Assembly: GCF_002091475.1 (NCBI RefSeq)
Contig: NZ_BCTR01000035.1
Span: 44,179-108,178, forward strand
DNA from: Sphingomonas azotifigens NBRC 15497
Lineage (GTDB): Bacteria > Pseudomonadota > Alphaproteobacteria > Sphingomonadales > Sphingomonadaceae
Reading direction: 5' to 3'
DNA: 64,000 nt
Shown here: piece by piece, positions 37,368 through 45,010 of the stretch
Layout of the letters: each line of letters begins with the position of its first letter
Numbering within the stretch: position 1 is the stretch's first letter
Program-made: the position numbers and the translations under genes
Notes under the pieces: model-generated
Told to the model about the DNA's origin: nothing
The model's database searches: none
Seen by the model: the letters and a program-made list of their open reading frames with translations, nothing else

Positions 37368-37431
37368 AGCATCGGGTCGGCCCTGCCCCCGGCAGGGCCT
37401 GAACAGCGCGGGGCGCTGTTCACCCGATGCT
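37368..37431. repeat. Three-way palindromic structure after the EF-hand gene
   Basis: AGCATCGGGT (37368-37377) pairs with ACCCGATGCT (37422-37431). Inside it are two further perfect hairpins, GGCCCTGCC/GGCAGGGCC (37379-37399) and GAACAGCGC/GCGCTGTTC (37401-37421). More palindromes follow up to about 37500 (CCCTCTCCCGC/GCGGGAAAGGGAGG). The gap of 235 bases between the EF-hand gene and the next holds only these. Confidence 0.7.
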
Positions 37432-37559
37432 CCTCTCCCGCAAGCGGTAGAGGGCTTGGGCACCACTTCCCTCTCCCGCCTGCGGGAAAGGGAGGGAGGC
37501 GCGCAGCGCCGGAAGGGTGAGGGTGACTGAGGGTAGCGGAGGGTAGCGGACGGAAGCCC

Positions 37560-38126
37560 CTACTCCCGCTCGGGCACCGGCACGTTGAACCCGTTGAGCG
37601 TCACCGAGACCAGGCTGTACAGCCCGACCAGATAGATCAGTTCGTTGGCACCGTGCTGGCCGAACGTATCCACCGCCAGCCGGTAGCAGGGCTCGGGCAG
37701 CACCCCGCCCTTGACCAGCGCATAGGCGACGTCGAACGCGACATTCTCCTGTTCGTCGAGGTCGCCGGGCTTGAGCCCCGCGCAGATCGCCGAGATCCGC
37801 GCCGGGGACATCTTCTCCGTCTCGGCCACCGCGACATGGGCATAAATCTCGTACGCCGCATCGAAGTGCGCGCCGGTGACGAGGATCGCGACCTGCCGCG
37901 CCGGATCGGGCAGCGTCGCCTCCATCGACATCGCCTTGGTCAGCTCCCAGATCGCGCCGCCGATCCGGGGCTCGTGCAGCCAGGGGTTCCACGGCCCCAT
38001 CAGGCTGCCGTCCTCGCCCACCGCGACGAAGGCGTTGAAGTTGGACGAGATGCCGCGCTGCATGTCGTCATAAAGCGGCTTCTGGTCGTCGGAGAGCTGG
38101 TCTGGCTTCAGGAGGGGCAGGCGCAT
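37560..38126 (-). CDS. Carboxymuconolactone decarboxylase family protein
   Basis: 188 residues, alpha-helical AhpD/CMD-like fold. GRAIWELTKAMSMEATLPDPARQVAILVTGAHFDAAYEIYAHVAVAE covers the conserved helix with Glu and His; the CxxC of AhpD peroxidases is absent. The reaction is unknown. Start at 38126 (MRLPLLKPDQL). Confidence 0.8.
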   Translation of the reverse strand: MRLPLLKPDQLSDDQKPLYDDMQRGISSNFNAFVAVGEDGSLMGPWNPWLHEPRIGGAIWELTKAMSMEATLPDPARQVAILVTGAHFDAAYEIYAHVAVAETEKMSPARISAICAGLKPGDLDEQENVAFDVAYALVKGGVLPEPCYRLAVDTFGQHGANELIYLVGLYSLVSVTLNGFNVPVPERE

Positions 38127-38229
38127 GGTCGTGCAGTCCTTCGCTGGACGCGGCGAAGATGCCGCGCTGCACAAATGCTACAGCACGCGGTTGGCTCCGG
38201 CGATCCTACGCGGGGATAGAAGGCGCCTC

Positions 38230-39348
38230 TCAGAGAACGCGTCGCACGCCCGGGATCGTTCGCACGGCACTGGCGACAACGAACGCACCGATGCACGCCG
38301 CTGCGGACACGCCGACGAACTTTGCCCCCGGCGCATAGGGCATCGTCGCGGCCCATCTGCTGAGGGCCACGACGACCGGCGGATGCAGGACGAACGCGCC
38401 GAAGGCGTTGGCCGCGAACCACCGCGCCACCGGACCCGATCGCCGCGCCGGTGCCGTGGCCCAGGCGAACAGCGCGAGGATCACCCCCGTCGCGACGAAC
38501 GGCTCCCACATCGCATAGAAGAGCGCATTCCAGTTCCATCCGCCCTCGAAACCGCCCGAGGCGCCGTGCACCGCAATCATGATCGGCAGCGTCGCGATGG
38601 CAAGGATCGCGATCGCGAGCCAGGGGGCCGCTGCCCGCATCGCGATCCGCTCCAGCAGCCGATGCGGCGCGGCGGCAATGCCGATGACGAACAACAGGAT
38701 ATAGCTCGGGAAATAGCCGAGCTGCAGCCACAGCACCTCGCGACCGACCGGGATGACCAGGCGTACCGCGAACGCTACGAGACCGATCGCGATCATCGCC
38801 AGCAGCATCGCCCAGGACCGCGGCAATGCTGCCGCCGTTCGGCCATTGGCCGAGAACGCGCCCGTCGCCCGGAACAGGGCATAGGCGTGCGCAAAGATCA
38901 GCAGCGCCATCGCGAACCAGAGCGGGCCCGGGCCAAACACCCCGGCCGCAATCAACTGCGCCCAGCGCCGCAGCAGATCACTGGCATTGGCGGCATCGGC
39001 GATCGCGACGGTGAGCGGGAACAGGACGAAGAAGAAGGCCAGCAGCGGCAGCCCGAGCCGAACCCAGCGGTCTGCCAGATAGCGGCGGGCGCCCTTCCGA
39101 TCGAACGAAGCCGGCGTGTAATAGCCCGCGAGCAGGAAGAAGAGCCCCATGAAATAGGACTGGTTGACCGCATTGAACATGACGAGCAGCGGGTTCGATG
39201 CGTTCGGCTCCTGCCGCCAGAACCATCCCCCTGCCCCGCCATAGACGATCGCGGTGTGGTGCAGGATGACCAGCATCGTCATCAGCACCCGCACCAGATC
39301 GATGCCGGCGTTGCGCGGTGTCGGGGCGGGTTCGGTGATCGATGCCAT
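38230..39348 (-). CDS. Acyltransferase 3 family membrane protein
   Basis: 372 residues with about ten membrane segments. The N-terminal NAGIDLVRVLMTMLVILHHTAIVYGG carries the conserved His pair region of acyltransferase 3 proteins (D-R and HH). Such proteins O-acylate sugars of envelope glycans or small molecules. No glycan cluster is nearby, so the substrate is open. Confidence 0.85.
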   Translation of the reverse strand: MASITEPAPTPRNAGIDLVRVLMTMLVILHHTAIVYGGAGGWFWRQEPNASNPLLVMFNAVNQSYFMGLFFLLAGYYTPASFDRKGARRYLADRWVRLGLPLLAFFFVLFPLTVAIADAANASDLLRRWAQLIAAGVFGPGPLWFAMALLIFAHAYALFRATGAFSANGRTAAALPRSWAMLLAMIAIGLVAFAVRLVIPVGREVLWLQLGYFPSYILLFVIGIAAAPHRLLERIAMRAAAPWLAIAILAIATLPIMIAVHGASGGFEGGWNWNALFYAMWEPFVATGVILALFAWATAPARRSGPVARWFAANAFGAFVLHPPVVVALSRWAATMPYAPGAKFVGVSAAACIGAFVVASAVRTIPGVRRVL

Positions 39349-39400
39349 TGCGACGGTATGAAGCGAAACGCGCCCGTCGCCAACCGATCTGCAGGTTCCC

Positions 39401-40024
39401 CTACCCCGCTGCCAGCGCCGCGCGGATGCCGTCGATCACGAACTGCACCGCCAGCGCCGCGAGCAGCACGCCGAGCAGCCGCGACACTACCGCCTCGATC
39501 TTCGCGCCGACGATCCGCATGATCGGCCCCGCCGCCAGCAGCGCCAGCACGCACAGCAGCAGCACCGCGAGCATCGCCGCCAGCACCACCGCCGACTGCT
39601 CGATCCCCTTGCTCTGCGCCATCAGCAGCATCACCGAGGCGATCGAGCCCGGCCCGGCGATCATCGGCATCGCCATCGGGAAGATCGAGATGTCGACCGG
39701 ATCCTCGGCCTTCACCTTCTCGGCGCGGTCCTCGCGGCGCTCAGTACGCTTCTCGAACACCATTTCCAGCGCGATCAGGAACAGCATGATGCCGCCGGCG
39801 ATGCGAAAGGCGTTGAGGCTGATCCCCAGCGCGTGGAGCAGCGCCTCGCCGAACAGCGCGAAGCCGAGCAGGATGATCGAGGCGACCATCACCGCGCGCA
39901 CCGCCATCGCGCGGCGATGCACGGCATTGGTCCCCGCCGTCAGCCCCGCGAAGATCGGCGCGCAGCCGGGCGGGTCGATGATGACGAAGAAAGTGACGAA
40001 GGAGGAAACGAACAGCTCGATCAT
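39401..40024 (-). CDS. MarC-family integral membrane protein
   Basis: 207 residues, six membrane segments. FVTFFVIIDPPGCAPIFAGLTAG at the N-terminus, AFRIAGGIMLFLIALEMVF near residue 75 and the PMAMPMIAGPGSIASVMLL motif near 115 are MarC family marks. Function is unsettled despite the old link to antibiotic resistance. Its start overlaps the stop of the next upstream gene by four bases. Confidence 0.9.
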   Translation of the reverse strand: MIELFVSSFVTFFVIIDPPGCAPIFAGLTAGTNAVHRRAMAVRAVMVASIILLGFALFGEALLHALGISLNAFRIAGGIMLFLIALEMVFEKRTERREDRAEKVKAEDPVDISIFPMAMPMIAGPGSIASVMLLMAQSKGIEQSAVVLAAMLAVLLLCVLALLAAGPIMRIVGAKIEAVVSRLLGVLLAALAVQFVIDGIRAALAAG

Positions 40025-40626
40025 TGCGTGGCGCGCACCTCATCCTGCAGCACCGGTTCGAACTGCTTTCCGTTCCAAAGTTGCACCGACAGCCGCCGCC
40101 GGTCCGGGCTCGACGCCCATTCCCACACCAGGCTGCCGTCCGCCGAGCGGCCATGGCCGCAACGGTCCGCGGGCGGACAGGGCGCGACGCCGATCTCGGC
40201 CGGCTTCGTCCCGCACGCCGCGCGCCGCACCTGAAGGATCGGCACCACCGGCCGGGGCTTCTGCAACGTATCGCCGTGATCAAGCGTCCATTTCCAGCCG
40301 CCCTCGGCCTCGCGCCGCCAGATGGTCGAGAAATAACCGCCCGAGCCGTCCGGAAGGGTCCAGCCGCCGCTGTTCACCGCCATGCTGCCGTCGCAGGCGA
40401 CATAGCTGTCCGTCGCCCACCATCGCACGGACTTGGGTGGATCCTTGCGGTCCTTCAGCCAGCCTTGCGCGTTCACCGGCTCGGGCACGAACATCACCGC
40501 ATCGGCCGCGGCGAAGCGCCGGAACGCGGTCCATTGCCCCTCGGCCTGCGCCGCCGCGGCGAACGCGCGCTCGGCATCGAACGCGGTTTCCGGCGCGGCC
40601 GCCTGCAGGAACAGCGCGAGCAGCAT
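40021..40626 (-). CDS. Exported NTF2-like (DUF4440-type) protein
   Basis: 201 residues. A short hydrophobic N-terminus ([12 protein letters not shown]) suggests export. Residues 15-115 have the NTF2/SnoaL cone fold pattern: AFAAAAQAEGQWTAFRRFAAADAVMFVPEPVNA ... SYVACDGSMAVNSGGW ... GYFSTIWRREAEGGWKWTLDHGD. A second half with several Cys follows. The function is unknown. Its ATG shares one base with the folD stop (TGATG). Confidence 0.7.
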   Translation of the reverse strand: MLLALFLQAAAPETAFDAERAFAAAAQAEGQWTAFRRFAAADAVMFVPEPVNAQGWLKDRKDPPKSVRWWATDSYVACDGSMAVNSGGWTLPDGSGGYFSTIWRREAEGGWKWTLDHGDTLQKPRPVVPILQVRRAACGTKPAEIGVAPCPPADRCGHGRSADGSLVWEWASSPDRRRLSVQLWNGKQFEPVLQDEVRATQ

Positions 40627-41501
40627 CAGATCGCGCCCTTCTCCAGCGGCACGCCCGCATTGCGGTGCGCGGCGACCAGCGTGTTGCGCAGCAGCACCGC
40701 GATCGTCATCGGGCCGACACCGCCCGGCACCGGGGTGATCGCGCCCGCGACGCTCGCCGCGCTGTCGAAGTCGACATCGCCGACCAGGCCGTCGTCGGTG
40801 CGGTTGATGCCGACATCGATCACCGTCGCGCCGGGCTTGAGCCACTCGCCCTTGACGAAGTGCGGGATGCCCACGGCAGCCACCACGATATCGGCATGCG
40901 CCAGATAATGCGGCAGGTTGCGGGTGCGCGAATGGACGATCGTCACGGTCGCGCTCGCCCTGGTGAGCAGCGCCGCCATCGGCTTGCCGACGATGTTCGA
41001 GCGGCCGATCACCACCGCGTCGAGCCCGGTCAGGTCGCCCAGCCGGTCCTCCAGCAACATCAGGCAGCCGAGCGGGGTGCAGGGCACGAAGCCGTGCAGC
41101 CCGGTGGCGAGCCGCCCGGCATTGACCGGGTGGAAGCCGTCCACGTCCTTGTCCGGGCTGATCCGCGTCAGCACCGCCTGTGCGTTGATATGGCCGGGCA
41201 GCGGCAGCTGGACGAGGATGCCGTCCACCGACGCATCGGCATTGAGCTGGTCGACCAGCGCGATCAGCGCTTCCTGGCTGGTCTCGGCGGGCAGCTTGTG
41301 CTCGAAGCTCGCCATGCCGGCCTCGCGGGTCTGCTTGCCCTTGGAGCGCACATAAACGGCGGAGGCGGGGTCCTCGCCCACCAGCACCACGGCAAGGCCG
41401 GGCACGCGCCCCGCCGCCGCTTCGAATGCAGGAACCAGGGTCGCGATGCGGGCGCGCAGGCCCGCGGCAAATGCCTTGCCGTCGATGATCTCAGCCGTCA
41501 T
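40626..41501 (-). CDS. folD: Methylenetetrahydrofolate dehydrogenase/cyclohydrolase
   Basis: 291 residues, bifunctional one-carbon enzyme. [23 protein letters not shown] with the catalytic Lys near residue 55, [10 protein letters not shown] near 96, [24 protein letters not shown] near 162 and [17 protein letters not shown] near the end. Start at 41501 (MTAEIIDG) with GAGGGG upstream; a start four codons earlier is possible. Overlaps the yggU gene. Confidence 0.95.
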   Translation of the reverse strand: MTAEIIDGKAFAAGLRARIATLVPAFEAAAGRVPGLAVVLVGEDPASAVYVRSKGKQTREAGMASFEHKLPAETSQEALIALVDQLNADASVDGILVQLPLPGHINAQAVLTRISPDKDVDGFHPVNAGRLATGLHGFVPCTPLGCLMLLEDRLGDLTGLDAVVIGRSNIVGKPMAALLTRASATVTIVHSRTRNLPHYLAHADIVVAAVGIPHFVKGEWLKPGATVIDVGINRTDDGLVGDVDFDSAASVAGAITPVPGGVGPMTIAVLLRNTLVAAHRNAGVPLEKGAI

Positions 41502-41799
41502 GCCCCTCGCCATAGAGGCTGCGGGCGATCTGTTCCAGCGCCGTAGCGTTTCCGGCGATCGAAAGCCGCTTCAGCCGCGCGGTTTCGCCCGCGATCAGCG
41601 TCACGTCGCGCTTCGGCACGCCGAAGGTCTTGGCGACCAGCGGCACCAGCGCGGCATTGGCGGCACCCTCCACCGGCGGCGCGGCAAGGCGCGCGGCGAA
41701 ATGCTCGTCGGTGCCGGCCGCCAGCACGTCGCGCGACGCCCGCGGCGTGACGCGCACGGCAATCTCGATTCCGGTCGCGCTCGGCCGCCAGGCAGGCAT
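41491..41799 (-). CDS. DUF167/YggU family protein
   Basis: 102 residues. [15 protein letters not shown], the [41 protein letters not shown] block is the full DUF167 pattern. Function unknown, but the family commonly lies beside yggT as here. Start at 41799 ([10 protein letters not shown]). Confidence 0.9.
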   Translation of the reverse strand: MPAWRPSATGIEIAVRVTPRASRDVLAAGTDEHFAARLAAPPVEGAANAALVPLVAKTFGVPKRDVTLIAGETARLKRLSIAGNATALEQIARSLYGEGHDG

Positions 41800-41804
41800 G
41801 GGTA

Positions 41805-42116
41805 TCAGCCGGCGGTCTGGATCACCGCGGCGAGATAGGGGAGGATGTAGGAGCGCAGGATGATCAGGATCAGCAGCACCACCATCGGCGACAGGTCGAG
41901 CCCGCCGAAATCGGGCATCATCCGCCGGATCGGGCGATAGACGGGATCGGTGATCCGCTGCAGCGCCGTGTAGAGCGAGCGGACGAAGTCGTTGTGCGTG
42001 TTGATCACGTTGAACACGATCAGCCACGACAGGATGGCCTGGGCGATGATGATCCAGGTGAACACCTGCAGCAGGAACGCGACGATGCTCAGCAGCGTGA
42101 GGGACAAAGAAGGCAA
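41805..42116 (-). CDS. YggT family membrane protein
   Basis: 103 residues, two membrane segments of the YggT type (SLTLLSIVAFLLQVFTWIIIAQAILSWL and SPMVVLLILIILRSYIL) around RITDPVYRPIRRMMP. It has been tied to osmotic and cell-division functions in other bacteria. It lies five bases upstream of yggU. Confidence 0.9.
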   Translation of the reverse strand: MPSLSLTLLSIVAFLLQVFTWIIIAQAILSWLIVFNVINTHNDFVRSLYTALQRITDPVYRPIRRMMPDFGGLDLSPMVVLLILIILRSYILPYLAAVIQTAG

Positions 42117-42171
42117 TTCCGTCTCCGATATGACTTGCCCGCAATATAGGCGCGGGGCTGCCGGCGAACAA

Positions 42172-43071
42172 TCAGGCGTGGACGAGCGTGCCGACGCCCT
42201 GGCGGGTGAAGATCTCGAGCAGCATGCCGTGCGGGATGCGCCCGTCGAGGATCACTGCCGCGTCGACACCGGCGGCGACCGCGTTGACGCAGGTCTCGAC
42301 CTTGGGGATCATGCCGCCCGAAATCGTGCCGTCTTCCTTGAGCGCCGCGACCCGCGCCGCATCGAGATCGGTCAGCAGGTCGCCGGACTTGCTGAGCACG
42401 CCCGGCACATCGGTGAGCAGGAAGAAGCGCTTGGCGCCGCACGCCCCGGCGATCGCGCCGGCCATGGTATCGGCGTTGATGTTGTAGGTATGTCCGTCCG
42501 CACCCAGCGCGATCGGCGAGACGACGGGGATGAAGCCCGAGGCTGCCAGCGACTGGAGGATCGCAATGTCCACCGCCACCGGCTCGCCGACGAACCCCAG
42601 GTCGACATGCCGCTCGATCCCCTGCAGCGGATCGGCCTCGGTGCGCTTGACCTTCTCGGCGCGAACCAGGCCCGCATCCTTGCCCGAAATGCCCACCGCC
42701 TTGCCGCCGGCGGCGGCGATCCAGGCGACGATTTCCTTGTTGATCGATCCGGCCAGGACCATTTCCGCGATCTCGGCGGTCGCCTTGTCGGTCACGCGCA
42801 GGCCGCCGACAAAGGTCGATTCGACGCCCAGGCGCTTGAGCATCCGCCCGATCTGCGGGCCGCCGCCATGGACGACGATCGGGTTGATCCCCACCGCCTT
42901 CAGTAACACCACGTCTTCCGCAAAGTCGCGCGCCAGCTCGGGATCGCCCATGGCGTGGCCGCCATATTTCACGACGAAGGTGGCGCCGGCATAGCGCTGC
43001 AGATAGGGCAGCGCCTCGGTGAGGGTCTCGGCCTTGGCGAGCAGCGCGGGGTGCGGGGCGTGGTCGGTCAT
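42172..43071 (-). CDS. argB: Acetylglutamate kinase
   Basis: 299 residues. Second step of arginine synthesis. [12 protein letters not shown] with the catalytic Lys near residue 35, [17 protein letters not shown] near 67, [12 protein letters not shown] near 133, [30 protein letters not shown] near 195 and the C-terminal [14 protein letters not shown]. Long form with an N-terminal extension, which in other species goes with arginine feedback control. Confidence 0.96.
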   Translation of the reverse strand: MTDHAPHPALLAKAETLTEALPYLQRYAGATFVVKYGGHAMGDPELARDFAEDVVLLKAVGINPIVVHGGGPQIGRMLKRLGVESTFVGGLRVTDKATAEIAEMVLAGSINKEIVAWIAAAGGKAVGISGKDAGLVRAEKVKRTEADPLQGIERHVDLGFVGEPVAVDIAILQSLAASGFIPVVSPIALGADGHTYNINADTMAGAIAGACGAKRFFLLTDVPGVLSKSGDLLTDLDAARVAALKEDGTISGGMIPKVETCVNAVAAGVDAAVILDGRIPHGMLLEIFTRQGVGTLVHA

Positions 43072-43091
43072 GCGCGGCCCTTTAGAGCCGC

Positions 43092-43736
43092 TCAGCCCTT
43101 ACGTCCATCGAGTGCGCGACCGAGCGCGACGGCGCCGGTGATCAGGAACGGCACGAGCACGATCGACAGCACCACCTTGGTGAGCATCTGGCCGCCCATC
43201 AGCGCCAGGATCGGCCGCTCGCCGAGGAAGGAGATACTGATGAACAGCACGGTATCGACGATCTGCGACACCACGCTCGCCACCATGCCGCGGAACCAGA
43301 CCAGCCCGCCCGGCCCTTCCCGCCCGCGCAGCTTGTTGAAGATGAACACGTTGAGCGTCTGCGAGGTGCCGTAGGAAATGAACCCGGCGAGCATCATCCG
43401 CGCCCCCTGCCCGACGACGATCGGGAAAGCGGCAACGGCGGGGGGATACATGCCCGGATCGGTCGGCAGGATCAGCACCAATTGGATCAGCGCGGCGGAC
43501 ATCAGCAGCGGCACGAAGCCCAGCCGCACCAGCCCGGTGGCGATCGCCTGGCCGTGCAGCTCGGCGACCGCGCTCGACAACACGACAAGCAGCAGAAAGG
43601 CGAAGATCCCCGCCTCCACCGCGAGCGGCCCGAGTGCGACCTGCTTCACCCCCAGCACGCCGGCCATGCACACCATGCCGCCGTAGAGAATCGAAAAGAC
43701 GAAGAGCGAGCGCGGAATCGCGAGCCGGGTATCCAT
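43092..43736 (-). CDS. Queuosine precursor transporter (VUT/YhhQ family)
   Basis: 214 residues, six hydrophobic segments. [22 protein letters not shown] near residue 42, [26 protein letters not shown] near 112 and [17 protein letters not shown] near 152 are the YhhQ/VUT pattern. In E. coli YhhQ imports preQ0/preQ1. No que genes are nearby. Confidence 0.88.
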   Translation of the reverse strand: MDTRLAIPRSLFVFSILYGGMVCMAGVLGVKQVALGPLAVEAGIFAFLLLVVLSSAVAELHGQAIATGLVRLGFVPLLMSAALIQLVLILPTDPGMYPPAVAAFPIVVGQGARMMLAGFISYGTSQTLNVFIFNKLRGREGPGGLVWFRGMVASVVSQIVDTVLFISISFLGERPILALMGGQMLTKVVLSIVLVPFLITGAVALGRALDGRKG

Positions 43737-44000
43737 CGGCGGTTGCTAGCGCCAAAGTCCGTTTCGGGGAAGATGGGGCGTATGCCGGAAGCGTCCCCGC
43801 CTGGGCCCCGGCGAGTCGCCGCACCGCTGTCCTTGCGATGCGTCAATCCCACGAGAATCTACGGAAGATTTGGCGGCCTGTTATCGCTTCTTTTAGGTAC
43901 AGGCTCGTGCATATTCCCCGTTGCTTGCGAAAACTGACATAGGCTAATTTATGATTCTGCAGTATTGACGACCGGCACTCTGGGGAAAGGGCAAGGGGCG

Positions 44001-44891
44001 ATGTCCGCCGACAAGCTATTGTATCGACTGATCGATCGCGCGGCGGTACGTCGCCGGCTGCTCAATTTCGGGCCGCTCAACTCCTGGTACCGGCACAGCG
44101 CCGCCCGTCGCCGCGCCAAGTTCGCCGACACGATCGCGACCAACCTTGATCCCGCCATCGCCGGCCCGCTCGAGCGGCTGCGCCACGATGCGGTCACGGT
44201 CGAACAGGCGCTGGACTGGCTGCCCGAAAGCTGGTCCTCGGCGGTCGACAAGCTGGCCAAGACCGATTTCTCGACCTGGGACTGGCCGGAGAACCGCATC
44301 GCGCTCGAAGCCGAAGAGCTGATGCAGCAGGCGCCCTGGGTCTATACGCTCGGGCTGGAACAGCGGCTGCTCGATCTGGCCGAGGCCTATCTGGGCGAGC
44401 CCTGCTATTATCTCAGCTGCGCCTTCAAGCGCGAGCCGGCGGATTCGAAGGTGGTCGGCACCCGCCAGTGGCACCTCGACATGGAAGACGATCGCATGCT
44501 GCGCGTGCTGATCTATCTCAACCCGGTCGAGCCGGGCGGCGGCGCGTTCGAATATCTGTCGCGCGACGACGCGATCGCACTCGGCAACGCGACCGGCTTC
44601 CACACCGGCTTCCGCACCGACGAGGAAGTCAACGCAGTGGTGCCGCGCGAGCGCTGGAACGCGGTGCTCGGCCCGACCGGCACGGTGATGCTGTTCGACG
44701 GCATCCGCCTGTTCCACCGCGCCGGCATCCCCGACAAGGCCGATCGCCTGTCGCTCACCCTCTCCTATTGCTCGCGCCACCCGAAGCAGCTGTACCAGTC
44801 GGCCCGCCTGCCGCGCACGCTGCGCCGCGGGCTGGTCGAGACGCTGACGCCGCGCCAGGCGGCCTGCGTGCCGCCGCCGCGCATCGGCTGA
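44001..44891 (+). CDS. PhyH-type Fe(II)/2-oxoglutarate dioxygenase-like protein
   Basis: 296 residues. A jelly-roll core with the iron facial triad: RQWHLDMEDDRMLRVLIYLN near residue 158 gives HxD, and LFHRAGIPDKADRLSLTLSYCSRH near 237 gives the distal His and the Arg that binds 2-oxoglutarate. The N-terminal 90 residues are charged and helical. The substrate is unknown. Start at 44001 with AAGGGG upstream. About 260 bases of gap lie before it without a clear gene. Confidence 0.75.
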   Translation: MSADKLLYRLIDRAAVRRRLLNFGPLNSWYRHSAARRRAKFADTIATNLDPAIAGPLERLRHDAVTVEQALDWLPESWSSAVDKLAKTDFSTWDWPENRIALEAEELMQQAPWVYTLGLEQRLLDLAEAYLGEPCYYLSCAFKREPADSKVVGTRQWHLDMEDDRMLRVLIYLNPVEPGGGAFEYLSRDDAIALGNATGFHTGFRTDEEVNAVVPRERWNAVLGPTGTVMLFDGIRLFHRAGIPDKADRLSLTLSYCSRHPKQLYQSARLPRTLRRGLVETLTPRQAACVPPPRIG

Positions 44892-44918
44892 ACCGCCCCA
44901 GCATCGCCATCGCACAAG

Positions 44919-44950
44919 GATAGGGCTCTCAACACGTTGAGGGCCCTATC
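44919..44950 (+). terminator. Hairpin terminator after the dioxygenase gene
   Basis: GATAGGGCTCTCAA (44919-44932) pairs with TTGAGGGCCCTATC (44937-44950) with one G-U pair; 14-bp stem and CACG loop. No T run follows, so strength is uncertain. It separates the dioxygenase from the M16 peptidase. Confidence 0.55.
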
Positions 44951-45010
44951 TGCTGCTTGCGGTACGCCCGCGTACGGCTATGGTTCGTCCCGTAACGATC
45001 GGGACATTCC

